A stretch of 64,000 bases of DNA from positions 19,562,007 to 19,626,006 of the forward strand of contig CM056569.1 of assembly GCA_029721515.1 (NCBI GenBank), written 5' to 3'. Of this stretch, positions 23,481 through 36,294 are shown one piece after another. The notes under the pieces are model-generated. The model was not told where the DNA came from. It saw only the letters and a list, made by a program, of their open reading frames with translations, and searched no databases. The first letter of the stretch is position 1, and each line of letters opens with the position of its first letter. A program made the position numbers and the translations under genes. Source of the stretch: Synanceia verrucosa. Its lineage: Eukaryota > Chordata > Actinopteri > Perciformes > Synanceiidae.

Positions 23481-24259
23481 TAGGCGGTGGGCCGAGGCCG
23501 CGTATCTGCTTTAGTTTTGAAAAATAATGACCCCTAGTGAGGGAGGACCTGGATCTTTTACATTTTAAAGTTTATTTTTTTCTTAATCAGATTTTCTTTG
23601 TTGGCATTCGTGATTCTTGCACATTTTTCCATGATCACAGTTTAAATTTGCAGGCAAACGCCGTAGCTTACTATATCAGCTAAACCAATGGCAAGCAACC
23701 ATATAAATCACGTGACATTGTTCAGCCAATCAGGCATAGATAAGCGAAGAACAGCTGCTGCTCTCAAGATCCAACTCGTGGATGAAGTGGAGACAGAGAT
23801 ACAGCCATGGAAAAACGACACCAAATATTTTGAGCTAAATAAGCAGTGTTTACGTGTGTAGGTAAGTATTAATGCTAGCTATGTTATTTATTTGATGTGT
23901 AACCTTTGGCGAGGCGACATTTATAATTGTAAAGATAATGTTAACCGTTAGCGTAGCTAAAATCCTACCGAGTGTTAACAACTTGGGCTCACTTAATCAG
24001 TCAATTAAGCTCAAGAGACCTGAATCTATATTTCAATATCGCTAACTATTCTCATCGAATCAATATTACATTATTCATTTAACATGATGTGAATAACCCA
24101 AAGTGTTGGAAGTCAAGCGTGTGGTAATTTAGCAGCTGGCCAGCGTCAGTCATTAAGAGCTTGAAAAGCCGCACTCACAGTGTGTGAGTATAATTAACGT
24201 TACTAGTTAATTTATTTACTGTATTTTATTGGTGTTACCGTACTACTTTACTTGCCCCC
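23481..24259. other. Unassigned spacer
   Basis: No gene recognised. Around 23690-23830 there is CACGTGACATTG... and ATGGAAAAACGACACC, which could be the 5' part of a transposon; this is not supported further. Confidence 0.3.
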
Positions 24260-27200
24260 CCCATCAGTCTAAGCGTCGCTCGTAGTCACATGAGCACATC
24301 TCCATAAATGAGCTGACCCTCTGATAATCGACACAGAACCTGATCCACGGTCCAGATCTGCCTGAAGGACCCCAGGTCCCATGAAGTCTGGTAGAACCTG
24401 TGGTCCACAAGCAGTCTGGACCGGATCAGGTTCTTTAACACAGTGACCACATCAAGCTCTCCACCCTCCTCCACGTTCTTCTTGCGGCTCACATACACTG
24501 CCATCTTGGCCTGCCCTAAAACAAAGTTTAAAAGCTGGCTCTTGTGTTTGTGCTGGCGAATGTATTTAAAACCACAGATAAAAAGCTGCCTGTTAAAACC
24601 CTCTTTAACACTGGTAAAAACACTTGTTTAAAACAGAAACAGTGCAGATAAACGAGGACATTCATAAAAACAGTGAAAGATTGTTTCTCTTTGTTCACAG
24701 AAAGGACACTTGTCCTCCACAGCAGCATTGGTCACTGAGATAAAAGAGTTCACAGCTACAATGCCACACAATACCATGTAGGATCCTCCACTGTAGGTCC
24801 GCATGTCTCTTTGAGAGTGGAGGTTTGTATATGGACCTCCAAGCTGGTCTGGAACCAAGGTCCAGGCACAGGTGGTTCCTCCACACAGTGTCCTGTCGCT
24901 TGTCCAACTTCTTCCTGTTTAGAGTCTTTACCAGAAGTTTGTAAAAGGTTTTCCCAGATCCCCCCTCCAGGGAGACCACGGGGGCTGGCTCCAGGAGGGG
25001 ACCACTACAATCCTGGTAGTCCTGTGCCAGGTAGATCGTGGGGTATGGGTCCTTTGGATCAGGAACCATTGTTCCATTGGTTAAACGTTTTAAAAGCAGA
25101 GTTTTATGCTCCGTGAATCTATGCCTCCAGTCGACCAACAGTTTTTGAGTGACTCTGTTGGACCTGATCCCAAGTCGAGTTGCCAGGCCAGCAGGTTCAT
25201 CCAAGTTGGGTCCTGCCAGCTCCAGGACCTGGCCCAGTATGAAGACACGTTCTTTCTGGAGTAGCCTAGACAGACTGGCCCCTGCCCAGCTGGGAGAGTC
25301 CAAGATGGTCCCCCACAAGACCGGTTCCTGCAGGAGCCAGTGCAGGGAGTCCGGTCTTTGTTTTTTGAGCAGGTTCCACACAGTAAAAACACTCTTATAA
25401 AAACCAGGCAGTGGAGATGTGCTCATGTTGTTGGTGTCCATTAAAAGCAGGTTAAAATCCAGGCCCAGGTCGTTAAACCGCTGCAGGATACACTGAGCCA
25501 AAGGTCTCCACAGAGTGTCCAGTCAGTAGTCTCTGGAGGAACTGGAGGCGGAAGGCAGTGCCTCTACTGGCCAGGTGGACCAGGCCCTGGTCCCCCTCCT
25601 CTTTAGGCAGGAACAGGACATTCTATGGGACCCAATGCATCCTGCCCCAAAAGAAATCTACCAAAACTCTCTGGACCTGAGTCAGGAGAGAAGCTGGAGA
25701 ATCAACACAGGCTAGCCAGTGCCACAGGGACGATGAGACCAGGTTGTTTAGGATCAGGGTGCGACCTCGGAAGGACATCTTAGGAAGAAGCCACTTCCAC
25801 CTACGAGGCGCCCCTTCACCTTTTCCACAACGTTCTCCCAGTTTTTGTTCATGTGGGACTCATCACCCAGAAACACCCCCAGATACTTCAAACCACCTGT
25901 TTTCCAGGTGAGGCCACCGGGCAACCTGAGCCGATCCCCCAGCCTCTCTCCCACCATCAGAGCCTCGCTCTTCCCCCAGTTCACTTTCACTGATAAAACC
26001 AAACTCTTTCACAGTATCAATTAAAACGTCAACGTCCTTTTGGTTGTTGACCAACACGATAAGATCATCTGTATATACGGACAGTTTAAAAGACACACTA
26101 CACTGGGGAATGTCACACCGTTCAGATGGTTTCTCAGTTTATGTAGCAGAGGCTAGATGGCCAGAGAGTAGAGCATCCCAGAGAGAGAGCAGCCCTGCCT
26201 CAACCCCCTCTGGAGTGCTCCAAATGGAGCACTCAGCCCCCCATTAATCTTCAGTACACTCGCAATATCACTATAGAGGACCCGGATCATGGCTATAAAG
26301 CCCAGGTTGAAGCCGAAGGCAGACAAAGTCTGCCATAAGTACTGGTGTTCAACCCGGTCAAGAGCCTTTTCCTGGTCTATGGAGATAAGACCAGTCTCTA
26401 CAGCCAATGAACTGGAGAAGTCCAAAACATCCCAAATTAAAGTGACATTGTCACTGATGAGCCTGCCGGGCAGACAGTAAGTCTGGTCCGGGTGGATGAT
26501 GGACGCCATCACCTCCCTCAGTCTAAGGGCCAGAGCTTTGGACAGGATCTTATAATCCGTGCACAGCAGAGAGACTGGCCTCCAGTTCTTCAGGTCCTGC
26601 AGGTCTCCCTTCTTTGGCAGCAGAGTGATGACGGCCCTCCTGCAGCTCTGAGGTAGTCTTCCATTCCTCCAGAACCTCCAGCAGGTCTGGTCCCAGCTCG
26701 GACCAGAAGGACTTATAAAAGTCCACAGGAAGGCCGTCCAGCCCTGGAGCTCTGCCACTCTGCAGGCTTAACAGGGCGGTGTGCAGTTCCTGCAGCGTTA
26801 GCGCTGCTGCTAACTCACTGTTAGCCTCTGCTGTGACCTGAGGAAGACCGCTGGGGAAGCTGCTGTGGATCATGTGACCACTCACGCTATAAGAGGTCTC
26901 CGTAGAAACCGGCAGCAAACCTCCTGATCTCAGATGGGTCTGAGATCTCAGAGCTGCTACCTGTACATAAAGAATGAATGATCTTCCTTTGTCCGTTTTT
27001 CTGCTCCAGCCCAAAGAAGACCTGAGATGGAGCGTCCATCTGTGAGATGTTCATGGAACGCGACCGGACCAGAGCTCTCTGTGCTGAGACGCCCAGCAGG
27101 TCGACTGTTTGGACTTGTGGGAGCCTAATAACCCTCGATCTCCTGTAGAAGATGCTGCAATCTGCAGCTCAACTACCTCACTCTCCAGATCCTTCACAGA

Positions 27201-27680
27201 CCGGGTTAGATCTCTAGTGACATTACGAGTGAACTGCTGGCAAAGCTGTTTGATTTGGGCTTTACCAAAGTCCCACCACTGCTGAATGCTGGGGAAGGCA
27301 GGCCTGCTCTCTCTGTGGGAGGGGCAAAAATACTTAAAAGCAGTTTTAAAAACCTGATCATTTAAAAGGGCCGTATTAAAATGCCAATAGGCGCTCCTTA
27401 AATGAATGTTTTTAATAAAAACGGAACAGGAAACGAATCAATGGTCAGAGAAACCCACAGGCTGGAGAAAACGCCTCTTAAAAATTTTTAAATGGTGTTT
27501 AAAACAATAAAAACGGTCCTGTCTGGTCAGAGATAAAAGGTTTCTCCTGCTGTGGCTCCAGGTGTACTGTCTGTGATACCTGTTAAAAACCCTCCACAGG
27601 TCAGACAGCTCATGAGTCTCAGTGAGCTGTCTGATCCTGCAGGATGAGGCCTGATGTGGTTCAGGATGATCCCTGTCCAG
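24260..27680 (-). mobile_element. Tx1-type LINE, 5' truncated, ORF2 remnant
   Basis: Non-LTR retrotransposon body on the minus strand. Upstream 27660-27400 reads as the end of an endonuclease domain (SDLWRVFNRY..., a SDH triad near 27440). RT motifs follow at 27014-26153 (GRAPGLDGLPVDFY, NWRPVSLLCTDYKILSKALA, DVLDFSSSL, LRQGCSLSGMLYSLAI). The catalytic box reads YTDD near 26070 instead of the usual YADD. The C-terminal half includes 25501-24695 and ends GSFRQIWTVDQVLCRLSEG with a stop at 24286. Several frameshifts separate these blocks, so it is inactive. ORF1 and most of the endonuclease are missing. Confidence 0.8.
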
Positions 27681-28005
27681 GTTTAAAGAGGGTTTTAACA
27701 GGCAGCTTTTTTATCTGTGATTTTAAATACACTCACCAGCACAAACGCAAGAGCCAGCTTTTAAACTTTGTTTTAGGGCAGGCCAAGATGGCAGTGTATG
27801 TGAGCTGCAAGAGTAAGGTGGAGGAGGGTGGAAAGCTTGATGTGATCGCTGTGTTAAAGAACCTGATCCGGTCCAGACTGCTTGTGGACCACAGGTTTTA
27901 CCAGACCTCAGGGGACCTGGGGTCCTTCAGGCAGATCTGGACTGTGGATCAGGTTCTGTGTCGATTATCAGAGGGTCAGCTCATTTATGGAGATGTGCTC
28001 ATGTG
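27681..28005 (+). mobile_element. Second Tx1-type LINE 3' fragment, head-to-head
   Basis: Plus-strand copy of the C-terminal end of the same LINE family: GSFFICDFKYTHQHKR, then AKMAVYVSCKSKVEEGG and LCRLSEGQLIYGDVLM, stop at 28003-28005. It matches the minus-strand copy at 24286-24600 with scattered substitutions. It starts at 27681, the base after the 5' boundary of the minus-strand copy. The two diverge immediately after the stop codon. Confidence 0.8.
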
Positions 28006-28147
28006 AGGTGGTTTATCTTTTAATAGAGGCTGATTTTAATTGATTCTTATTGTTCTTATTGCTGTTATTTGGTATTATTTAGGAAGAAATTGTCCAGATG
28101 ACAAACGGACAATGAAGTTGTTTTAAAAATCAAAAATCTTCTCTCTT

Positions 28148-28648
28148 TGTCATGGTTGACGGGAGGTGGACCTACAATGCAAACAACACAACTGCAGGAT
28201 TGGTTGGTAAAAGAAAAGACTTTAATGAGTGTAGGTATAATGGAGCGAGGACTGAAGCTGGAGCCGGAGCTGGAGCGGGAGCTGGAGTGTTGCAGAGGTG
28301 GTGGTTTTGGATCCGGGTCCGAGAGCAGGCAAAAGTAGAAGCTGGGAACGGAAAGTGTAGTCAGGATTGGCACGACGGAATACAAACAAGTTGAAGAAGA
28401 TTACAGAACCAATATTGCGTCTTACTACCACAGAGGTAAGCTGACAATCTGGCGATGAGTGGTGAACTGAATCAGGCTTATATGCAGGGGAGAGTGGCAG
28501 GTGGCTTGATTGCAGATTGCTGATCGTGTGCAGGTGAGTGATCAACTCCAGCTCCGCCCAGCTCCAGACAAACACACAACAGACAGGGAGGACAAGACAC
28601 ATGCCCACAAAAGGGAGGGGAACACAAGGAAACACTAAGATCCTGACA
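28148..28648 (-). mobile_element. Solo LTR with perfect 5-bp TSD
   Basis: Plus-strand ends are TGTCATGG and ...TCCTGACA; flanks are CTCTT at 28143-28147 and 28649-28653. Minus orientation is indicated by a TATA-like CATATAAG in the right half (about 28480) and an ATTAAA signal at about 28221 in the left half. It contains a GGAGCTGGAGC-type short tandem (28258-28290). No retroelement genes accompany it. Confidence 0.8.
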
Positions 28649-28654
28649 CTCTTG

Positions 28655-30065
28655 TTCTCTCTCGGTTCTCTCTGGTTCTTTCTTGGTTCTCTCTGGTTCT
28701 CTTGGTTCTCTCTGGTTCTCTTGGTTCCCTTGGTTCTCTCTGGTTCTCTTGATTCACTCTTGGTTATCTCTGGTTCTCCCTTGGTTCTTTCTGGTTCTCT
28801 CTGGTTCTCTTTGGTTCTCTCTTGGTTCTCTTTGGTTCTCTCTTGGTTCTTCTTGGTTCTCTTTGGTTTTCTCTTGGTTCTTCTTGGTTCTATTTGGTTT
28901 TCTCTTGGTTCTCTTTGGTTCTGTCTTGATTCTCTTGTGGTTCACTCTTGGTTCTCTCTGGTTCTCTCTTGGTTCTCTCTGGTTCTTTCTTGGTTCTTCT
29001 TGGTTCTCTTTGGTTTTCTCTTGGTTCTCTCTGGTTCTCATTGGTTCTGTCTTGGTTCCTTGTTGGTTCTCTTTGGTTCTGTCTTGGTTCTCTCTTGATT
29101 CTCTCTTGGTTCTCTCTGGGTTCTCTTTGGTTCTCTCTTGGTTCTCTCTGGTTCGCTCTTGGTTCTCTCTGGTTTTCTCTTGGTTCCCTTTGGTTCTCTC
29201 CGGTTCTCTCTGGTTCTCTCTGGTTCTCTTTTTTCTCTCTGGGTTTTCTTCGGTTCTCTCTTGGTTGTCTCTGGTTCTCTCATGGTTCTTTCTTGGTTCT
29301 CTCTGGTCCTCTTTGGTTCTTTCTTGGTTCTCTTTGGTTCGCTCTTGGTTCTCTCTGGTTCTCTCTGGTTCTCTTGATTCACTCTTGGTTCGCTTTGGTT
29401 CTTTCTGGTTCTTGCTTGGTTGTCTCTGGTTCTCTCTGGTTGTCTTTGTTTCTCTCTGGGTTCTCTTTGATTCTCTCTTTTCTCTCTGGTTCTCTTTGGT
29501 TCTATTTGGTTCTCTCTGGTTCTGGCTTGGTTGTCTCTGGTTCTCTCTGGTTCTCTTTTTTCTCTCTGGGTTCTCTTTGATTCTCTTTTTTTCTCTGTGG
29601 TTCTCTTAAGTTCTCTCTGGTTCTCTTGGTTCTTTCTTGGTTCCCTTGGTTCTCTTGATTCATTCTTGGTTATCTCTGGTTCTCTCTTGGTTCTCTCTGG
29701 TTTTCTCTTGGTGCTTCTTGCTTCTCTTTGGTTCTCTCTTGGTTCTCTCTGTTTCTCTCTTGGTTCTCCCTGGTTTTCTCTTGGTTCTTCTTGGTTCTTT
29801 TTGGTTCTCTCTTGGTTCTCTCTGGTTCTCTCTTGTTCTCTTTGGTTCTCTCTTGGTTCTCACTTGGTTCTGTCTTGGTTTTCTCATGGTTCTCCAATTG
29901 TTCTCTCTGTTTCTCTCTTGTTCTCTCTGGTTCTCTCTTTGTTCTCTCTGGTTCCCTCTGGTTCTCTCTTGGTTCCCTCTGGTTCTCTCTGGTTCTGTCT
30001 TGGTTCTCTCTGGTTCTCTTTGGTTCTCTCTTGGTTCTCTCTTGGTTCTCTCTGGTTCTCTTGGT
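28655..30065 (+). repeat. Minisatellite, GGTTCTCTCTT-type, 21-bp period
   Basis: About 1.4 kb of alternating 10- and 11-bp units (GGTTCTCTCT and GGTTCTCTCTT), so the common higher period is 21 bp or seven codons, with variation such as TTCT and TTTT. It therefore keeps long open frames on both strands, one strand Leu/Phe/Ser-rich and the other Arg/Glu/Asn-rich. I regard these frames as by-products of the repeat; no start context, domain or splice structure supports a gene. Confidence 0.9.
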
Positions 30066-30924
30066 GAATCAAGAGAACCAGACATCTATGTCATGTTGGA
30101 CTATGTTGGTGCGCGACGGAACATCACTGAAAAGACCGTGTAATGTTTTGTTCCTGAAGTGATATCGGACTGTTGCTCAGGTGACAGGTGGGATAACTGA
30201 AGCTACGATAAACGGCGTCCGACTGGCGGCGCCGCGTCTTCCGCTTTTTCGCCAAGAAAATACGTTTGGCTTTTTGATGGCTTTAAAAAAGTTGTATCAT
30301 CACCACGTCATGCCTTACACGGCACCCCCCAGTGGTAACAGGAAGTGAACAGTTCTTTGGCTTTTTGATGGCTTGAATAAACTCGGATCATCATGAAAGT
30401 TGATACACAGGTCAAGGGTGGCGACCTCTAACATCTGACAGGGGCCAAGTCTACGGGCAGGGCAAAATGGCTCCACAGCGCCCCCTTGAATTCTTCAAAA
30501 AAACCCTCCTCCTAGGGGTTTTTATGGAGTTGGAACACGAAAATCGGTACACACGTGTAATTTGACCAGATGCACAAAAAAGTCTCTTGCACCAATTGTC
30601 TATTCCAAACAGTAAGTCGACCATTTGGTTTCCACTCTTCATTTTGGCATGATTTCCACATTGAACCATTGAATGGCCGTAACTCCTTTGTGTATAGGCC
30701 AAATTGCTTGATGTTCATTGCCCCCTGCTTGCACCGCCGTACCCATCTGATGCCCAACCGCGATGTACCGCGAGGGCCCTTCATAACCGCTTGCAGTTTT
30801 CTAGTTGGGAGGCCAATAACAGCAACCAACTACAGTAGGTGTGCTGTATGGAAAATGAACCTGTAGCCATTTTAATTCAATATCAGTTGTCGTGATATCT
30901 GTCTGTAATACAACTGGAATATGC
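30066..30924. repeat. Interspersed repeat-like spacer between two minisatellites
   Basis: Includes TTGGCTTTTTGATGGCTT twice (30267 and 30358), AAAATGGCTCCACAGCGCCC, and a segment from about 30590 (CCAATTGTCTATTCCAAACA) that I recall as part of a large dispersed fish repeat. No gene recognised. Confidence 0.4.
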
Positions 30925-33900
30925 TCCTGTGGAATGTTGGAATGGAACTCCGGAACATTGGAATGGAACTTCGTAATGGAAGTTTAGAATGTCATGACGT
31001 AACTTTAGAATGTTGGAATGGAACTTCAGAACGTTGGTATGGAACTTTGGAACGTCAGGACGGAACTTCAGAATGGAACTTTAGACTGCCAGCATGGAAC
31101 TTTAGAATGTCGAAATGGAACTTTTGAATGTCAGAATGTAACTTCAGAATGGAAATTTAGAGAGTTGGGATGGAACTTCAGAATGTTGGAAAGGAACTTC
31201 AGAATGTCAGAATGCAACTTCAGAATAGAACTTTAGAATGTTGGAAAGGAACTTCAGAGTGTCAGAATACAACTTCAGAGTAGAACTTTAGAATGTTGGT
31301 ACAGAACTTTAGAATGTCAGGACGGAACTTTAGAATGTCAGGACGGAACTTTAGAATGTCAGAATTGAACTTCGGAAAGGAACTTTAGAATGTCAGGACG
31401 GAATTTTAGAACTTCGGAATGGAACTTTAGAATGTTTGGACCAAAAATTAGAATGTCGAGATGGAAAATTAGAACTTTGAAACGGAACTTTCGAATGTTG
31501 GAATGGAACCTCAGAATGTCGGGATGCAACTTCAGAATGTAACTTTAGAATATCGGGATGGAAACAGATTGTTGGAATGTATTTTCAGAATGTCGGGACG
31601 GAACTACAGAATGTTGGGATGGAACTTTAGAATGCTGGAATGGCACTTCGGAATGTCAGAACGGAACTTCAGAATATACTTTATATGGAATATGGAATAT
31701 GGAACTTTAGAATGTTGGAATGGAACTTTACAGTATCAGAATGGAACATCGGAATGCAACTTCAGAATGGAACTTTAGAATGTTGGGATGGAACTTTAGA
31801 ATGTCGGGACAGCACTTTAAAATGTCGTTTAGAATGTTGGACTGGAACATTGGAATGGAACTTTAGAAAGTCTGGATGAAACTTCAGAATGTCGGGACGG
31901 AACTTTAGAAAGTCGGAATGGAACTTGAGAATGTCCAAATTGAACTTCACAATGGAACATTAGAATGTCGAAATTGAACTTTAGAATGTTGCAATGGAAC
32001 TTCAGAACGGAACTTTAGAATGTCAAGACGCAACTTAGAAATGTTGGAATGGAACGTCGGAATAGAACTTTGGAACGTCAGAATCAAACTTCAGAATGCA
32101 ACTTTGGAATGTTAGGACGGAACTTCAGAATGGAACTTTGGAATGTTAGGACGGAAAATTGGAATGTCAAGATGGAAAATTTAGAATGTTGGAATGAAAC
32201 TTCAAAATGGAACTTTAGAATGTTGGGATGGAACATTAGATTGTCAGGATGGAACTTTTGAATGTCGGTACGGAATTTTGGAAAGTCGAAATGGAACCTC
32301 GGAATGGAACTTTAGAATGTCGAAGTGGAACTTTAGAATGTCTGGACGTAACCTTAGAATGTCGGGATGGAAATTTAAAATGTTGGAATGGAACTTCGAA
32401 ATGTTGGAATGCAACTTCAGAATGTAACTTTAGAATGTCGGGATGGAAACTCAGATTGTTGAAATGTAATTTCGGAATGTTGGGACTGAACTTCAGAATG
32501 TCGGGATGGAACTTTAGAATGTTGGAATGGAACTTTACAATATCAGAATGGAACATCGGAATGCAAGTTCAGAATGGATCTATGGAATGTTGGGACAGAA
32601 TTTTAGAATGTCGGAATGGAACTTCAGAATGGATGTTTAGAATGTCAGGACGGAACTTTAGAATGTTGGAATGGAACTTCGGAATGTCAGGACGAAAATT
32701 TAAAATGTTAGGATGCAACTTTAGAATGTTGGAATGGAACTTCGGAATGGAACTTTGGAATGTCAGGACGGAACTTTAGAATGTTGGAATGGAACTTTGG
32801 AATGTTGGAATGCAATTTCAGAATGGAACTTTAGAGTGGTGGGACGGAACTTTAGGATGTCGAGATTGCACTTTCGAATGTCAGGATGGAACTTTAGAAT
32901 GTCAGAATGGAACTTAGGAATGTTGGAATGGAACTTTAAAATGTCAGAATGGAACTTTAGAATGTCAGAATGGAACTTAGGAATGGAACTTTAGAATGTC
33001 CGGACATAACATTAGAATGTCGGGATGGAAATTTAGAATGTTGGAATGGAACTTCGGAATGTCGGGACAGAACTTCGGAAAGGAACTTTGTAATGTCAGG
33101 ACAGAACTTTAGAATGTTAGAATGGATCTTAGGAATGTTGGAATGGAACTTTAAAATGTCAGAATGGAACTTTAGAATGTCAGAATGGAACTTAGGAATG
33201 GAACTTTAGAATGTCCGGACGTAACATTAGAATGTCGGGATGGAAATTTAGAATGTTGGAATGGAACTTCGGAATGTCGGAATGGAACTTTGAAATGGAA
33301 CTTTAGAATGTCGGAATGGAACTTTAGAATGTCCAAATCAAACTTCGGAATGGAACATTAAAATGTCGAAATATAACTTTAGAATGTTGGAATGGAACTA
33401 ATGTCAAATTTGAACTTTAGAATGTGTGAATGGAACTTCGGAATGTTGGAATGCAACTTCAGAATGGATCTTTAGAATGTTGGGACAGAATTTTAGAATG
33501 TCGGAATGGAACTTCAGAATGTCCAAATGGAACTGAAGAATGTCGGAATGGAACTTTGGAATGTTGGAATGCAATTTCAGAATGGAACTTTAGAGTGTTG
33601 GGACGGAACTTTAGGATGTCAAAATTGCACTTTTGAATGTCAGGACGGAACTTTACAATGTCGCAATGGAACTTCAGAATGTCCAAATGGAACTGAAGAA
33701 TGTCGGAATGGAACTTTAGAATGGATGTTTAGAATGTCAGGACGGAACTTTAGAATGTTGGAATGGAACTTTGAAATGTCAGGACGAACATTTAAATTGT
33801 TGGGACGCAACTTTAGAATGTTGGAATGGAACTTCGGAATGGAATTTTGGAATGTCAGGACGGAACTTTAAAATGTGGTGATGGAACTTTAGAATGTTGG

Positions 33901-34433
33901 AATGGAACTTCAGAATTTCAGAATGGAACTTTAGAATTTCGGGACGAAAATTTAAAATGTTGGACTGGAACTTTGGAATGTTGGAATGCAATTTCAGAAT
34001 GGAACTTTAGAGTGTTGGGACGGAACTTTAGGATGTCAAAATTGCACTTTCGAATGTCAGGACGGAACTTTACAATGTCAGAATGGAACTTTGTCGGGAC
34101 AGAACTTCTGAAAGGAACTTTGTAATATCAGGACAGAACATTAGAATGTTGGAATGCAACTTCAGAATGGATCTTTAGAATGTTGGGACAGAATTTTAGA
34201 ATGTCAGAATGGAACTTCAGAATGTCCAAATGGAACTGAAGAATGTCGGAATGGAACTTTAGAATGAATGTTTAGAATGTCAGGACGGAACTTTAGAATG
34301 TTGGAATGGAACTTTGAAATGTCAGGACGAAAATTTAAATTGTTGGGACGCAACTTTAAAATGTTGGAATGGAACTTCGGAATGGAACTTTGGAATGTCT
34401 GGACGTAACTTTAGAATGTTGGAGTGGAACTTG
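30925..34433 (+). repeat. 3.5-kb minisatellite with 21-bp unit
   Basis: Consensus unit GGAATGGAACTTTAGAATGTC (21 bp), repeated with substitutions and partial units over 3.5 kb. Seven-codon periodicity gives many open frames with heptapeptides such as ECWNGTL, RMLEWNF and NVGMELR in the three frames. Some longer blocks recur, e.g. 33430-33640 and 33960-34200, suggesting higher-order duplication. Its right end is fused to an L1 fragment. Confidence 0.95.
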
Positions 34434-35420
34434 TCTGAAGCGTCGAGGCTAATTACTATTTCAGGATCGGTGGGGTTTGAGGGGTTGTATAACACATTAA
34501 ATAAATGTCTAAGATGAGAGAAGGCATGTCTGTTTTTAATGAAACCCATCTGATCAGAGGAAATAATGGGCGACAGGATGGTTTCAAGCCGCAAGCCCAA
34601 AAGCTTCGCCAATATCTTGTAGTCCACATGAAGTAAGGAGATCAGACGGTAAGAACCGCAGGAGAGGGTTTTTTTTTTATTCGTCTTTAATATCAAAGAA
34701 ATGGACGTTTGCAGTAAAGAGGTAGAGAGCCTGTGTCAAATGAATGTGTAAATATATTCAGGAGTAGAGGAGCAATTTTCCCCAAAAATTTACGATAAAA
34801 CTCAATGGGAAACCCATCTGGTCTAGGACACTTAGAACTCTGCATACTACCTGCTGCCCACGAAATTTCCTCAATGGTGAAAGGCTTGTCTCGGTGTAGT
34901 TTGGATGGTGTGTCGATAGTTGGGATAACAAGGATATCAAAAAAAGAACTGAAGGGAGGAGAGTCACTCACTTATTCTGAACTGTAAAGGGAGAAGTAAA
35001 AATCTCTAAATTGATTATTCATATCCTGTCTCGGTTGTTACACCCCTGGGGGTTGAGATTGGAGGAATCTGATGAGCAGACGATATTTGACGAAGTTCAT
35101 GAGATATTAACTTACTCGCCTTGTCTCTATGTTCATAATGGGAATACTGGGATTTCAGCAACGTTTCTTCAACTTGGACAGTTGCAAGATTGTCAAATTC
35201 TGTTTGTAAAGACAGGCGGTCCTTAAATATAGCTGGAGAGGGAGAGGCTGCATAAATACTATCAAGCTGTGATATTCAGATTGTGAGCTCAATCATTTTC
35301 CTCTTTCTCTGTTTTTTTTTTTTTTCCAAAACTGGTATAGGACACTATCTGTCCTCTAATGAAGGCTTTAAATGTCTCCCAGAGCAGTTAGTGTGATTTT
35401 AAACACAAGTTCATGATCAT
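34434..35420 (-). mobile_element. L1-type LINE fragment (linker and first half of RT)
   Basis: Minus-strand ORF2 remnant. Reading from 35420 there is a linker, then ISWAAGSMQSSKCPRPDGFP (an RT motif-1-like region, about 34880-34820), then SYRLISLLHVDYKILAKLLG and DQMGFIKNRHAFSHLRHLF. It ends in VISLDASDK, i.e. at RT motif A, where the minisatellite begins. The YADD half and 3' end are missing. Frameshifts occur between blocks. Confidence 0.75.
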
Positions 35421-35803
35421 AATGCATCGTTTTTCATGGGAAAAATGAGGTGCATCCCCCGGGGTGCATGGATAGTGCGTTTACTGCATCCTTTAAGCTT
35501 TTAATGTGTCAGAGAAGCAGGACACGTACCTTCCAACATCACTGCGGTATCTGCGTGCAGAATGTAGTGGGCCAGTCTGGACCAAAAAGGATCAATACTG
35601 CCGTGGGTTTCATACCGAGAACTGGCGTACGGTGTAATCCAGCAAGTGGCATATGCTGTCAAAAATCCATATTTATCAAACGTGCGAATGCCAGAATCCA
35701 TGCACCTTCCCTTGATACATCCCAATCAGCGTGGGATTGAGCACACATGTCAGCGTTGCAGACTCCTCCCTCACCATACCCACAAATGCATTTGCAAATT
35801 CAT
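35421..35803. other. Unassigned spacer
   Basis: No gene or known element recognised between the L1 fragment and the TTAA-flanked element. Confidence 0.4.
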
Positions 35804-35807
35804 TTAA

Positions 35808-36294
35808 AGGAACTGTATGCAAGAAATGTATTCATGTTAATCATAAAATGCCTCTGATAGGTCACCACACATTAAGAAATCATGGTCATTTCAAATACAA
35901 CAAGAGTCCAGCCAGAATATTCACATTTAAAAAGCCAAGTTGCTGCCCTTAACTGATGCTGATGTTGTCATGTGTTCTGGTCTGATGCGCCACCCTCCAC
36001 ATCTCCCAATCACGAAATCAGTAGTGTTTCGCCATCTGGGTTGCCAGCGCTGCTCTAGTCACCACAGCTACAGCTACAAACGTGTCGGATAAATAATGTA
36101 TAACGTTAGGAAAACTAAAAGACCTCATTATGAATCTGAAACACGTCGTGACAAAGTCCAAAATAAAACAAGGATTTGTATAAGAGATGCCTTTGAAAGA
36201 TGTCTGAAAGCGGACAGGCAGAGAGACACCACTCAACAATAACTTGAAAGTGATTGCAGTACCATTTTTGACCACAATCCTAAACATGGTTCCT
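35808..36294. mobile_element. TTAA-flanked MITE
   Basis: Left junction TTAA then AGGAACTGTATGCAAG, right junction ...CATGGTTCCT then TTAA (35804-35807 and 36295-36298). Short AGGAAC inverted ends with TTAA duplication fit a piggyBac- or Kolobok-type non-autonomous element. No coding sequence. Confidence 0.5.

Noticed and set aside
24811..25116. Plus-strand 101-codon frame
   Set aside because: Antisense of the Tx1-type ORF2 C-terminal region.
28683..29609. 308-codon plus-strand frame rich in Ser, Leu, Phe and Trp, and antisense Arg/Glu-rich frames
   Set aside because: Entirely made of minisatellite units; open frames exist in several frames and both strands because the period is divisible by three.
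30925..34433. Glycoprotein-like repeat protein (Cys and N-G-T in each heptapeptide)
   Set aside because: The sequon comes from the satellite unit; no start, signal peptide or splice signal supports translation.
34805..34987. Plus-strand 60-codon frame
   Set aside because: Antisense shadow of the L1 RT fragment.
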